Shown here one piece after another: positions 8,262-17,450 of a stretch of 64,000 bases of DNA. A program made the translations under genes and the position numbers. Each line of letters starts with the position of its first letter. Position 1 is the first letter of the stretch. The stretch is from Mycolicibacterium pulveris (GTDB lineage Bacteria; Actinomycetota; Actinomycetes; Mycobacteriales; Mycobacteriaceae): assembly GCF_010725725.1 (NCBI RefSeq), contig NZ_AP022599.1, positions 310,001 to 374,000 on the forward strand, given 5' to 3'. A model generated the notes under the pieces. That model did no database searches, was not told the DNA's origin, and worked only from the letters and a program-made list of their open reading frames with translations.

Positions 8262-8337
8262 AGGTCGTGTGCAGCCCGTCTACCGGCGCGTTTCCGGGTC
8301 GCGCGGCGTCGCGCGGTAGAGCCGTTCTGGTAACCTT

Positions 8338-8353
8338 GACCAAACTTTGGGTC
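8338..8353. promoter_or_regulatory. Operator-like motif, site 5 (GACCAAACTTTGGGTC)
   Basis: The most symmetrical copy of the motif, 43 bp before the double-TetR gene, with a possible -10 TAACCT just upstream at 8331-8336 and an extra half site GACCAAAC at 8359. Position suggests autoregulation by the TetR protein. Confidence 0.65.
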
Positions 8354-8396
8354 AGGCCGACCAAACCCGTGCCCGGGAGCTGAGCTTGGAGGTGTC

Positions 8397-9689
8397 GTGG
8401 GGCGTCCTCGCGCGAAGACCGACCTCGCGGCGCATGCAGGCCACTCCTACGACGACGGCACCCGCCGGACCGAGATCCTGCAGACCGCGGCGTCGTTGAT
8501 CGCGACCTCGGGATTGCGGACCTCGTTGCAGGAGATCGCGGACGCCGCAGGCATCCTGCCTGGCAGCCTGTACCACCACTTCGAGTCCAAGGAAGCGATC
8601 CTCGTCGAGCTGCTCCGCCGTTACCACGACGATCTCGATCGCATCGCCGAGCAGGCCCTCAACCGGCTCGACGACCCGACCCCGCTGTCGGCCTTCGACC
8701 GGATCGTGGAGTTGGGCGCGGCGATCGCCCAGTGTGCGGTGACGCACAGCGCCGCGCTGCAGATGACGTTCTACGAAACCCCCACCTCCAACCCGGAACT
8801 GGCCGCGCTGGCCCAGCAACGCCCCGCGAAGATCCTCGAAGCGATGGTGCAGACGCTGCGCGCCGCACGGTGGAGCGGGTACCTGCGGCCAGACGTCGAT
8901 CTGCCGGTCCTTGCCGACCGGATCGTGCAGTCCATGCGACAAGTCGGGCTCGACGTCATCCGGCACAGCGCCGGTGCCGACAAGGTCGCGGCCACGTTGT
9001 GCCGAATCCTGCTGGAGGGCATGGCCAAAGTGCCGCCGAGCGACGCCGACCTCGATCGGTCCGCGGCGTTCATCGCTGCCGACAACGCCGTGAAGTCGTG
9101 GATCGAAGAGAGCGAGGCCGCGCCCAACGACAAGGCCGCGCATGTCCGCGCGGTCGCTCGTGCGGAGTTCGGTCGAAAAGGCTACGAGGTCACCACGATC
9201 CGCGACATCGCCTCGGCAGCCGGCCTGGGCACCGGAACGGTGTACCGGCTGATCGGATCGAAGGAAGAGCTGCTGGCCTCCATCATGAAATCGTTCGGCG
9301 AGAAGGTGGCCGAGGTCGGATGGACCAGCGTGCTGAACTCCGACGCGTCAACCGTTGAAAAGCTCGACGGGTTGAGCTGGATCCACACCAACGCCCTCGC
9401 CCACTTCGGCGACGAGTTCAGGATTCAGCTCGCGTGGATGCGCCAGTCGCCGCCCGACACACCCAACATCGCCTGGCTGTTCACCAAGCGCGTCCGACAG
9501 ATGAAAGCCCTTCTCGCCGAAGGTATCAAGTCAGGTGAGCTCACCATCGACGCTCCGTCGAATGAGATGCTGGCCAGGATCGTCATCGGCGTCTCCTGGA
9601 TCCCGGAGAACCTGCTGCATGACCTGGGCACCCGCGCATCACAGATCCACGTGCGCGACACGCTTCTGCGGGGCGTCGTCGCGCGCTAG
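8397..9689 (+). CDS. Double TetR-family transcriptional regulator (Mce3R-like architecture)
   Basis: 430 aa with two complete TetR units in one chain. The first HTH is at residues about 25-70 (TSLQEIADAAGI ... LYHHFESKEAIL). The second is at about 243-290 (TTIRDIASAAGLGTGTVYRL, then SKEELL). Each is followed by a helical ligand-binding region. M. tuberculosis Mce3R, which controls the mce3 operon and a lipid-oxidation cluster, has the same tandem layout and length. GTG 8397 is preceded by GGAGG. The gene sits mid-cluster with the symmetrical operator in front, so it is the best candidate for the regulator of the seven-site regulon. Its end overlaps the convergent P450 gene by 4 bp. Orthology to Mce3R is not established. 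Confidence 0.85.
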   Translation: MGRPRAKTDLAAHAGHSYDDGTRRTEILQTAASLIATSGLRTSLQEIADAAGILPGSLYHHFESKEAILVELLRRYHDDLDRIAEQALNRLDDPTPLSAFDRIVELGAAIAQCAVTHSAALQMTFYETPTSNPELAALAQQRPAKILEAMVQTLRAARWSGYLRPDVDLPVLADRIVQSMRQVGLDVIRHSAGADKVAATLCRILLEGMAKVPPSDADLDRSAAFIAADNAVKSWIEESEAAPNDKAAHVRAVARAEFGRKGYEVTTIRDIASAAGLGTGTVYRLIGSKEELLASIMKSFGEKVAEVGWTSVLNSDASTVEKLDGLSWIHTNALAHFGDEFRIQLAWMRQSPPDTPNIAWLFTKRVRQMKALLAEGIKSGELTIDAPSNEMLARIVIGVSWIPENLLHDLGTRASQIHVRDTLLRGVVAR

Positions 9690-10882
9690 CCGACCACGAT
9701 CGGCAGCTTGCCCCACCCGCGCACGCTCGCGGTGTGCGCCATGGCGGCGTCCCGGTAGTCGACGTCCCACTCGGGCCACCGTTTGAGCATCTCCTCGAGG
9801 GCGACCCTGGCCTGCATTCGCGCCAGCGACGACCCGAGACAGAAGTGCAGTCCCTGTCCGAACGACAGATGCGCTCCGGTGCGGTGGATGTCGAAGCTCT
9901 CGCCGTTCGGGTAGCGCCGCTCGTCGCGGTTGGCAGAGCCGTTGATCAGCAGCATCACCGAGCCTTCGGGAATCTTCTGCCCGTGGCTTTCGGTGTCGCG
10001 GGAGACATATCGCGCTTGCACCGGTGACGGCGCCTGATATCGCAGCACCTCCTCGATCGCGCGGGGGATCAACGAGAAATCCTCGACGAGCTCGCGCCGC
10101 TGATCGGGGTGCTCGGCGAGCAGCTGCGCGATGAAGCCGATCAGCCTGGTGGTGGTCTCGTTACCGGCACCGGCGATCATGCTGGTGTAGGTCAGCACCT
10201 CGATTCGTGTCAGGGGCCGCAGCTTACCGTCTTCTTCGACCTCGGCTCTGAGCAGCTGCGTCATCAGATCGTCCGACGGGTGTTCTGCGCGCCATTCGAT
10301 GTAGTCGGTGAACAACTGGTAGGCGTTCTCGAACGTGGCTTCCGATACGGCCCGAAAGCCGCCCTCTTTCAGCCCGATTGACGCGTCGGTGTTGTCGCGG
10401 ATCTGCTGCTGGCCCTCCTCGGGGATGCCCAGCAGGTAACCGATGGTCCGCATCGGGATCAGCGCCCCGAAATCGCCGATGACGTCGAACCGCGAAGACC
10501 CAGTCAACGAATCGAGCGCCCGGACACAGAATTGGCGGGTCAGTGGCTCGACGGCCTCCATCCGCCGCGGCGTGAACACCCTCGACAGCACGCGCCGGTG
10601 GAGGTCGTGAAGGGGCGGGTCCTCGAAGAGGATCACCCCGGGCGGCACCTCGACGCCGCTCATGATGACGTCGAGCGTGGTGCCCTTGCCCGATCGATAG
10701 GTGTCCCAGTCGTGCAGTCCCGGGGCGACGTCGTCGTAGCGGCTCAGCGCGTAGAAGTTGTACTTCTCGTTGTAATAGAGCGGCGCCTCGTCGCGCATCC
10801 GCTTCCAGATCGGGTAAGGATCGTCGTCGATGGCGAAGTCGAACGGGTCGTAGTACAGGTCGACGATGCTCGCGCCAGTCAT
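9686..10882 (-). CDS. Cytochrome P450
   Basis: 398 aa soluble bacterial P450. I-helix AGAGNETTTR (about residue 240), EEVLR as the ExxR motif (about 283), and the heme loop FGQGLHFCLGSSLAR with the proximal Cys at about residue 348. It would hydroxylate an organic substrate using ferredoxin/reductase partners, which are not in the window. ATG 10882 overlaps the stop of the LLM oxidoreductase by 4 bp. It is third in the operon DapB-like - LLM - P450, transcribed from the region with operator site 6. The subfamily number cannot be given from sequence alone. Confidence 0.92.
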   Translation of the reverse strand: MTGASIVDLYYDPFDFAIDDDPYPIWKRMRDEAPLYYNEKYNFYALSRYDDVAPGLHDWDTYRSGKGTTLDVIMSGVEVPPGVILFEDPPLHDLHRRVLSRVFTPRRMEAVEPLTRQFCVRALDSLTGSSRFDVIGDFGALIPMRTIGYLLGIPEEGQQQIRDNTDASIGLKEGGFRAVSEATFENAYQLFTDYIEWRAEHPSDDLMTQLLRAEVEEDGKLRPLTRIEVLTYTSMIAGAGNETTTRLIGFIAQLLAEHPDQRRELVEDFSLIPRAIEEVLRYQAPSPVQARYVSRDTESHGQKIPEGSVMLLINGSANRDERRYPNGESFDIHRTGAHLSFGQGLHFCLGSSLARMQARVALEEMLKRWPEWDVDYRDAAMAHTASVRGWGKLPIVVG

Positions 10883-11871
10883 TTGTTGCTCCCTCTGGTT
10901 GTCGTCAGATCAGTGACCAATTCGCCCACCCGCTTCAGGTACGGCCACGCAACGTCGGGCGGGATGCCACCACACAGTGGCAAAAGATTGAGAAACTCAC
11001 CCTTGCCTAGGATTTCGGCGGCCTCGGCAACGTCGATGATCCGGTGTGAGGTGAAGGCGTCCCGCAGCTGCGCGACATCGACCGCGGCCGAGATGCCGGC
11101 CGACGTGTCGTTACCGGGATTCCATTCGGCATACATCTGCGCGTCGTGCAGCAGGTGCGCACCGATCTGCTCCCATGCGGCGTCGACGTCGTCGGCGACG
11201 AACGTGACCGTCGGCGTGTCGGGCGGCGGGAGCAGCGTCGCGCCGGGTTCATGCCCGTGTTCGCGGCACGCGGCCTCATATGCCGCCCGCATACCGGTGA
11301 CGCTGCCGTTGGCGAGAAGACCCAGACCGTAGCGCCCGGCACGGCGCGCCGCGGCCAGACTCGCCCCACCCCACATCAACGTGGGACCGCCGGGAGTCTG
11401 CGGCGGCGGCGACACCAGGATGCGCCGGCCGTCGCGCACCACCTCTCGACCCGTGAGCAGGTCCTGCAGCAGGGCCAGCTTCTCGTCGGCCAGGGCACCC
11501 CGGCGCGACCGGTCGATGCCGAAGTGCTCGAACTCCTCGGGCCGGTAGCCAAGGCCAAACACATATGACGTTCGGCCGTTGCTGATGATGTCGAGCACCG
11601 CGATGTCTTCGGCCAACCGGACCGGGTCGTAGAAGGGCAGGATGACCACCACGTTGAGCAACAGCCGCTCGGTCCGTGCCGCGATCGCCGAGGCCAGCAC
11701 CAGCGGTGCGGGCAGATATCCGTCGTCGGATCCGTGATGCTCACACAGCACGGCGGCCAGGCAGCCGTGTTGCTCGGCCCACGCCGACATCTCGATCGCC
11801 GCCGCGTAGAGGTCCGTCGTCGACGCACCGAATGCGGGTGCTCGCATGTCGAACCGGATCGAGAACAACAC
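10879..11871 (-). CDS. LLM-class (luciferase-like, F420- or FMN-dependent) oxidoreductase
   Basis: 330 aa TIM-barrel oxidoreductase. CEHHGSDDGYLPAPLVLASA near residue 43 and GRTSYVFGLGYRPEEFEHFG near 108 are diagnostic of the luciferase-like monooxygenase family, which in mycobacteria is dominated by F420-dependent enzymes. Likely a monooxygenase or dehydrogenase on the same substrate as the neighbouring P450. GTG 11871 with AGGAG upstream is chosen. It lies 15 bp after the DapB-like gene and overlaps the P450 start by 4 bp, hence one operon. Confidence 0.85.
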   Translation of the reverse strand: MLFSIRFDMRAPAFGASTTDLYAAAIEMSAWAEQHGCLAAVLCEHHGSDDGYLPAPLVLASAIAARTERLLLNVVVILPFYDPVRLAEDIAVLDIISNGRTSYVFGLGYRPEEFEHFGIDRSRRGALADEKLALLQDLLTGREVVRDGRRILVSPPPQTPGGPTLMWGGASLAAARRAGRYGLGLLANGSVTGMRAAYEAACREHGHEPGATLLPPPDTPTVTFVADDVDAAWEQIGAHLLHDAQMYAEWNPGNDTSAGISAAVDVAQLRDAFTSHRIIDVAEAAEILGKGEFLNLLPLCGGIPPDVAWPYLKRVGELVTDLTTTRGSNK

Positions 11872-11886
11872 AGACTCCTACGCCGC

Positions 11887-12960
11887 TCAGTCGAACACGT
11901 GTCGCGGCAACGTGTTCGGCAGGTCCAAGGAGCTCAGCAGGCCGGCAGGAGCGTCGACGACATAAGGGATGGCGTTGACCACCCGCATCGCCGTTGCGGT
12001 CATCGCGGCGTGACCCGCGCCGTGCCCCTCGGCCGCGCCGACATTCATCGCGCAGTGGATGTCGGGATCCCCCTCGATGTCGACGCGGTAGGTGGCGTCG
12101 AACTCGGATGTCGGCCAATCCGGCGCCACGTCGCGCGCCATCCGGATGATGTGCTCGACCACAATGGCTTCCCGGCCGTTGACCACACCCGCGGCGCGGG
12201 TGCTCACCGCACCGCACGTCCCGGCCTTGATCGTGCCGAAGGCGACCTCGATGTCCCTGTCCGTCAGGCGCCGGTCAAGGGTGCCGCGGACCTCCTCGAC
12301 TTCAACGCCGAGGCCCGCCGCCATCAATTGAATCGGAGCCCGCCAAGCCATTTCGATGAAACCCGGCGTCTTCAGCAGCGGTTCGAAGTCGAGCGGATGG
12401 CCGAAGCCCATGCCGTTCATCATGATGTCGGCCACCGGGTAGTGGTCGTTGAGCGCGATCTCGCTGACCTTGAGGCAGCGGATCGTCTTCGACTGGGTCG
12501 CGAGAAGCAATGCCAGCTGGTCAGAACCGAACCCGGGAAAGATGCCGGAGGCGTAAAGGGAGGCATTGCCCGCCGTGGCCGCTTTCTGCAGCTGGTCGCG
12601 CCATTCAGGCGAGTAGTACGCGGGCGGATAGACCAGCGTCGTCGACGTCGTCGACACGACGTTGATCCCGGCTTCGAGCAACTTGAGGTAATCCGGCACG
12701 GCACCGGCATCGCGTTCCGGCCCGCTCGCGGCGTACACCACGCAGTCGGGCGCCAGCGCGATCAACGCATCGGCGTCGTTGGTCGCCGCCACCTCGACCG
12801 GGCTACCGCCGGCCAGTTCACCGGCGTCTTTGCCGATCTTCTCCTCGGAGTGCACCCACACACCGACGAGCTCGAGGTCGGGCCTGCGCCGAATCGCGTC
12901 GATCGCGATCGACCCCACACCCCCGGTGGACCAGACCACGGTGCGCAACGGTGAGCTCAC
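11887..12960 (-). CDS. DapB-like NAD(P)-binding oxidoreductase, copy 1
   Basis: 357 aa. N-terminal VVWSTGGVGSIAIDAI is a Rossmann GxGxxG-like dinucleotide-binding motif; the rest matches the mycobacterial family usually labelled dihydrodipicolinate reductase-like (YAASGPERD, INVVSTTSTT, YASGIFPGFGSD). These are not lysine-pathway DapB: they are about 100 residues longer and lie in catabolic clusters. The reaction is unknown. GTG 12960 has GGAGGA 3 bp upstream. First gene of the operon with LLM and P450, divergent from copy 2. Confidence 0.78.
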   Translation of the reverse strand: MSSPLRTVVWSTGGVGSIAIDAIRRRPDLELVGVWVHSEEKIGKDAGELAGGSPVEVAATNDADALIALAPDCVVYAASGPERDAGAVPDYLKLLEAGINVVSTTSTTLVYPPAYYSPEWRDQLQKAATAGNASLYASGIFPGFGSDQLALLLATQSKTIRCLKVSEIALNDHYPVADIMMNGMGFGHPLDFEPLLKTPGFIEMAWRAPIQLMAAGLGVEVEEVRGTLDRRLTDRDIEVAFGTIKAGTCGAVSTRAAGVVNGREAIVVEHIIRMARDVAPDWPTSEFDATYRVDIEGDPDIHCAMNVGAAEGHGAGHAAMTATAMRVVNAIPYVVDAPAGLLSSLDLPNTLPRHVFD

Positions 12961-13085
12961 GAGTCCTCCTGTCGTTCATCGGCGTTCGCACGCAATCACG
13001 GTGCGTTCGAGTCGGGCCAGGTGACGGGACGCCGCCGCCGTGACCACCAGCGCGGCGTCCGGAGGGTCGTCACGCGCCCGACTAT

Positions 13086-13101
13086 AACCTAAATTTTGTT
13101 C
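13086..13101. promoter_or_regulatory. Operator-like motif, site 6 (AACCTAAATTTTGTTC)
   Basis: Single copy of the motif between the two divergent DapB-like genes, in an AT-rich stretch (13080-13140) of the 225-bp gap. On the minus strand TATAGT follows directly and is a plausible -10. One site could control both units. Confidence 0.62.
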
Positions 13102-13185
13102 TCCCCCGCGAAATAATAGTGGATACTATTCTCAACGGTTATATTCGTAGCCGACGCATGTTCTGGCACTCCCAAAGGAGGGGTG

Positions 13186-14292
13186 ATGACAGACGGTACG
13201 TACCGCGTGGTGGTCTGGTCGACGGGCGGCATCGGCTCGATTGCGATCCGCGCCATCGACCGCCGCCCGAATCTGGACCTCGTCGGCGTGTGGGTGCACT
13301 CCCCCGACAAGGACGGCAAGGACGCCGGAGAACTCTCCGGCGGCGACCCGATCGGGCTCAAAGCCACCACGGACGCCGATGCGTTGATCGCGCTGGCGCC
13401 CGACTGCGTCATCTACGCGGCAAGCGGACCCGAGCGCGACGCACTGGCGATCCCGGACTACGTGAAGCTGCTCAGCGCCGGCATCAATGTCGTGACGACG
13501 AGCACCACCCGTCTGGTCAACCCGCACGCGTACGAACCGGCCGAGTGGCGCGATCAGCTCGCGGCCGCGGCGAAGGAAGGCCACGTGTCGCTGTACGCCT
13601 CGGGCATCGAGCCTGGGTTCGCCGCCGACTACCTGCCGCTTGTGTTGTCGACGCAGTCAAGTCAGATCGAGAAGATCTACGCCAACGAGATCGCCCTGTA
13701 CGACGACTACGGAGTACCCGACATCATGAGCGACGCAATGGGATTCGGCCGGCCGCTCGACTACGACCCGTGGATCGCCATCCCCGGCGCGATCGCCGGC
13801 GAGTGGCAGGGACAGATCCGCATGATGGCCGAAGCGCTGGGCGTCGAGGTGACCGAAGTGCGGGAGAAGTTCGATCGACGGGTGACCGACCGCACGCTCG
13901 AAGTCGCGATGGGCACCGTGGAGGCGGGTACCTGCGGCGCGCTGCGGATGCAGGCCATCGGCGTGGTCGACGGGGTGGAAGCGATTGTCATCGAACACGT
14001 CACCCGACTCGCGCCCGACGTGGCACCCGACTGGCCGCAGGGCCACGGTGACCTGTCCTACCGGGTGGTGATCACCGGCCAACCTGATCTCGAGTGCACG
14101 CTCACGCCCACGATCCGTGACCGCAAGAAGGCCGCCATCGAACACATGACCTCCGGTGCCGGGGCCATGGTCGCCACCGCGATGCGGGTGGTCAACGCGG
14201 TACCGTACGTCGTGGAGGCGGCACCGGGGTTGCTCAGTTCGGTCGACCTGCCGTTGACGATCCCGCAGCACGCGTTCAATCCACGCGGGTGA
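13186..14292 (+). CDS. DapB-like NAD(P)-binding oxidoreductase, copy 2
   Basis: 368 aa, clearly paralogous to the divergent gene at 11887-12960 (VVWSTGGIGSIAIRAI, YAASGPERD, YASGIEPGFAADYLPL, APDVAPDWP). ATG 13186 is preferred over GTG 13183 because AAAGGAGG then has normal spacing. A third family member lies at 59699-60775 with another SDR. The last 17 bp overlap the 3' end of the convergent secreted-protein gene. Function unknown beyond a likely NAD(P)-dependent reduction or oxidation. Confidence 0.78.
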   Translation: MTDGTYRVVVWSTGGIGSIAIRAIDRRPNLDLVGVWVHSPDKDGKDAGELSGGDPIGLKATTDADALIALAPDCVIYAASGPERDALAIPDYVKLLSAGINVVTTSTTRLVNPHAYEPAEWRDQLAAAAKEGHVSLYASGIEPGFAADYLPLVLSTQSSQIEKIYANEIALYDDYGVPDIMSDAMGFGRPLDYDPWIAIPGAIAGEWQGQIRMMAEALGVEVTEVREKFDRRVTDRTLEVAMGTVEAGTCGALRMQAIGVVDGVEAIVIEHVTRLAPDVAPDWPQGHGDLSYRVVITGQPDLECTLTPTIRDRKKAAIEHMTSGAGAMVATAMRVVNAVPYVVEAAPGLLSSVDLPLTIPQHAFNPRG

Positions 14293-14767
14293 GCGTGAAC
14301 GGCATCTCGATGTCGAGGACCTTGTTGAACCCACAAGCGCCGCTAGGTCCTTCGGTTCTGTCCCAACCCACGTACTGACCGGGAACCGCGGGATAGCCGA
14401 CCCAGAACATGAAGGTCTGCGTTCCCGGGTACGCGGTGCCGTCGAAGCACGGCTCCCAGTTCTCGATGGTGTGGCTGACTTTCCAACGCCCGCTCAGGTA
14501 GACCAGGTCGCCGCTCCAGCCGTGGTCGCTGACGACCCGTCCGGTGCAGTCCTGGTAGGTGGTGCAGGTGGACGTGATGGTCCACGTCTGGTGCACGCTC
14601 TTCTCGTCATGGCGGGAGTCGTTGGTCTTGGCCCAGCGGCCGTCGGAGAACGCGGCGTAGGTGCCGTTGATCGCGACCGCGTCGGCCGCGCCCGCGGGCG
14701 GTGCGGTGCACGCCGCCCCGATCCCGATCGCCGCCGCAGCGGCGATGATCGAGCGATGCTCCATCAT
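14276..14767 (-). CDS. Secreted Cys-containing protein, seventh gene of the mce operon
   Basis: 163 aa with a Sec signal peptide (hydrophobic residues 7-20, cleavage near AGA-AD around residue 28), giving a mature secreted or cell-wall protein of about 135 residues. The mature part has four cysteines (in STCTTYQDCTG, EPCFDG and GACGFN), probably two disulfides, and many aromatic residues. The start ATG overlaps the mceF stop, so it is co-translated with the mce genes. I do not recognise a named family with certainty; small exported proteins follow mce operons in other mycobacteria. Its 3' end overlaps the convergent DapB-like gene by 17 bp. Confidence 0.72.
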   Translation of the reverse strand: MMEHRSIIAAAAAIGIGAACTAPPAGAADAVAINGTYAAFSDGRWAKTNDSRHDEKSVHQTWTITSTCTTYQDCTGRVVSDHGWSGDLVYLSGRWKVSHTIENWEPCFDGTAYPGTQTFMFWVGYPAVPGQYVGWDRTEGPSGACGFNKVLDIEMPFTLTRVD

Positions 14768-16278
14768 CGGCCTCCTTGATACAGCAGGTCCTGCCAGCTC
14801 TTTGGGGGGTCGACGAGGTCGGTCTGGCGGCCGACGGCGCCATCGGGGGTGGAGAACTGACCGGTCCGTGGATCGTAATGTGCGATCGCCACCGATGGGC
14901 TGGAATCAAAAGCCTTGGCACCGAAGGAGTTCGGCGTTACCGGGGTGGCGGTTGCGGGCGGCGAGTCCTGCGGTGGCGGGGTGCCCTCGATCGGGGCGTA
15001 GATGTTGTCGTTGATGGTCACCCGGTTGTCGGGCGGGACGCCCTGGGCGATCAGGTTCGGATCGATCGGAGCCGGCCCAAGGGTGTGCTCCCGCATGGCC
15101 AGCGGTCGATAGGGCTCGTCGCTGTAGCAGATCTCCACCGTGGGGGCGCGCTTTCCCGGCACGCCCATACACGGTGAGTTGCGCGCTCCCCTGACCACGA
15201 CCGGCGAGTCCTGCGGGAGCTTGCAGTAGATGCCGTCCGGAGTGTCGATCGTGGTGGTGTCTTCGGGGCTGCGCCACGACGACTGCGGCAGGAACCCCAC
15301 CGTGCACGGGTTCGGGTCGGCGATCTGAATCCGGAAGTCACCCAACGGGATCCCCGTCGGGTTGTTCTCCGGCGACGAGGACAACGTGTTGGCCACGAAC
15401 GGCGGTAACAACACCAGAACCTGTTCCATGGACGGCCGATAGGTCACCGCCACCTGGCCGAAGGTCGTGAGGTTGGCCAGCAGCACCGGCAGGGTCGGCT
15501 TGATCTGGCCGAGCAGCTGCGAGACCTCGGAGGCCGCACCGGGTCCCTCCTCCAGCAGCGTGCGTATCTGCGGGTCGTCGGTCACCACCTGGCCGGTGAT
15601 GCCCGCCAGGCTCCGGGACCACACCTCCAATGCGTCGGTGGTCTGCGCCTGGGAATTCAGCAGGGGCCGCATATCTTCGACCAGCGTGGCCGACCGCTGG
15701 GCCACCGAGTTGAGATCGCCTGAGATCTTCGACGAGGAGTCAACCAGCGAACCCATTTCGTAGCCGGTCCCGCCGAACGCGGTGAACGATTCGTCGATCA
15801 CCTTGCTCAAGCTGTCTTTCGGAATGCTGTTGAGCAGCGCGCTGACCTGATCGAGCATCGGGCTGACCTGCTGCGGAACCTTGGTGTCTGCCATGCTGAT
15901 AACCGAGCCGTCTTGAAGGTATGGCGGTGAGTCGGTGCGCGGCAGCAGCTCGACGTACTGCTCGCCGACCGCGGACACGCTGCGCACCTCGGCCACCAGA
16001 TCGGCGGGGATCTTCGGCGAGGTGTCCAGCGACAGGGTCGCGGTGGCACGGCTTCGCGACACGTCCATCGCCGTCACCTTGCCGATCTGGACGCCCCGGT
16101 AGGTCACGTTGGCGAAACGGTACAGGCCGCCCGAAGCGGGAAGCTCCAGCTTCACGGTGAGCCGCCCGACGCCGAGCAGGGTCGGGACCTGCAGGTAGGC
16201 GAACGCCATCACCAGGACACCGATGATCGAGGCGATCGTGAAGATCACCAACTGAATCCGCACCATCCGCGACAGCAT
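14764..16278 (-). CDS. MceF-type MCE/MlaD protein
   Basis: 504 aa. One N-terminal membrane segment (about residues 5-27), then the MlaD/MCE domain (about 35-120: LYRFANVTYRGVQIGKVTAM, ... SAVGEQYVELLP), a long helical region and a C-terminal Pro-rich part. Sixth of six MCE paralogs; in characterised systems the six assemble a tube carrying lipids or sterols across the envelope. Start ATG 16278 shares one base with the mceE stop (TGATG). Confidence 0.88.
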   Translation of the reverse strand: MLSRMVRIQLVIFTIASIIGVLVMAFAYLQVPTLLGVGRLTVKLELPASGGLYRFANVTYRGVQIGKVTAMDVSRSRATATLSLDTSPKIPADLVAEVRSVSAVGEQYVELLPRTDSPPYLQDGSVISMADTKVPQQVSPMLDQVSALLNSIPKDSLSKVIDESFTAFGGTGYEMGSLVDSSSKISGDLNSVAQRSATLVEDMRPLLNSQAQTTDALEVWSRSLAGITGQVVTDDPQIRTLLEEGPGAASEVSQLLGQIKPTLPVLLANLTTFGQVAVTYRPSMEQVLVLLPPFVANTLSSSPENNPTGIPLGDFRIQIADPNPCTVGFLPQSSWRSPEDTTTIDTPDGIYCKLPQDSPVVVRGARNSPCMGVPGKRAPTVEICYSDEPYRPLAMREHTLGPAPIDPNLIAQGVPPDNRVTINDNIYAPIEGTPPPQDSPPATATPVTPNSFGAKAFDSSPSVAIAHYDPRTGQFSTPDGAVGRQTDLVDPPKSWQDLLYQGGR

Positions 16279-17450
16279 CAGCCACCGCCCCCGGGTTCCC
16301 ACGGTGCCGGAGCGGCGTTCGGAATCGGGCCGAACGGCGGTGAGGTGCCGACACCCAACGGGAACTTCGTGTAGTAGGCGTCGTAGCCGGGGTCACCCGG
16401 CGCGGGAACCAGTGAGGCACGGTCCTGACCGAGCCGTGTTCCGAGCAGTAGACCCCGCTTGATCCGAGCGTTGGTGAGATCGACGGTCACGAACAGATTC
16501 ATGTAATCGCCGCGGACACCGCGGTCGATGAGGTTCTGCGTCAGCGGGAACGTCGGGAGGTAGGCCAGCGCGCTGTCGATCTCCGGGCCGACGTCGGCCA
16601 GCGCACGCAACGTCGGCTCGAGGTTCTGCAGGTTCTTCACCAGATCGGCCTGCGTGTCGTTGACGAGCCCGGTGACCGTGTCGCTGAACTCCCCCAACCG
16701 CTGTAGCGCCGTGGTGAACCTCTCCCGTTCGGCGAGCAGGACATCCAGCGCCGGCGGAATCCTGTTCAGCGCCCGGGTGAGTACCTCTCGCTGACTGCCG
16801 AGCCGCTCGGCGAAGCCGTTCATCTCGTGGATGGTCGCGATGATGTCGGCGCGTTGCTCGTACAGGGTGCCGACGAACGTGTCGAGCCGGCTGATGAGGT
16901 CGCGCACCACGTCGCGGCGACCCGAAAGGGCGGCGTTGAAATTGCTGATGATGTCCCCGATCTGGCCGAGACCGCCACCGTTGACCACAGCGGCGAGCGC
17001 GGACAGTGTCCGTTCGGTCGACGGGTATGTCGAGGAATCGTTCAAGCCGATTGTCGCACTGGGTGATAGGCGGCCGCTGGGGGCTACGCCCGGCGGCGGG
17101 TCCAACGCCACGTGCATCGATCCCAACAGGCTGGTCTGCCCCACGGTCGCCACCGCGTTGGCGGGCACCACGACATCCGGCCGCACCGACACCTCGAGGT
17201 CGACATGCCAGCCGTGCAATGTCATCCTGCCGACGCTGCCGACGACGACGTCGTCGATCATCACCGGTGAATTCGATTCCAGCGTCCCGATGTTGGCCAG
17301 CTCGACGTGATACACGTGCGCGCCGGGCCCACGCCCCACCGCGCCGGGCAACGGCAGCGAATTGACCCCGTCGAACGTGCATCCGGTGGCGGTCAACACC
17401 ACGGTCAAGCCGACTGCCATCATCTGTCTGGCCACGCGTATACCGATCAT
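16278..17450 (-). CDS. MceE-type MCE lipoprotein (LprK-like)
   Basis: 390 aa. Signal peptide ending in the lipobox TATGC (Cys about residue 24), so the only lipoprotein of the set, as in other mce operons. The MCE domain follows (VYHVELANIGTLESNSPVMI... ) then helical segments in which NGFAERLGSQREVL and similar stretches resemble coiled coil. The start overlaps the mceD stop by 4 bp. Role inferred from operon position and lipobox. Confidence 0.88.
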   Translation of the reverse strand: MIGIRVARQMMAVGLTVVLTATGCTFDGVNSLPLPGAVGRGPGAHVYHVELANIGTLESNSPVMIDDVVVGSVGRMTLHGWHVDLEVSVRPDVVVPANAVATVGQTSLLGSMHVALDPPPGVAPSGRLSPSATIGLNDSSTYPSTERTLSALAAVVNGGGLGQIGDIISNFNAALSGRRDVVRDLISRLDTFVGTLYEQRADIIATIHEMNGFAERLGSQREVLTRALNRIPPALDVLLAERERFTTALQRLGEFSDTVTGLVNDTQADLVKNLQNLEPTLRALADVGPEIDSALAYLPTFPLTQNLIDRGVRGDYMNLFVTVDLTNARIKRGLLLGTRLGQDRASLVPAPGDPGYDAYYTKFPLGVGTSPPFGPIPNAAPAPWEPGGGG

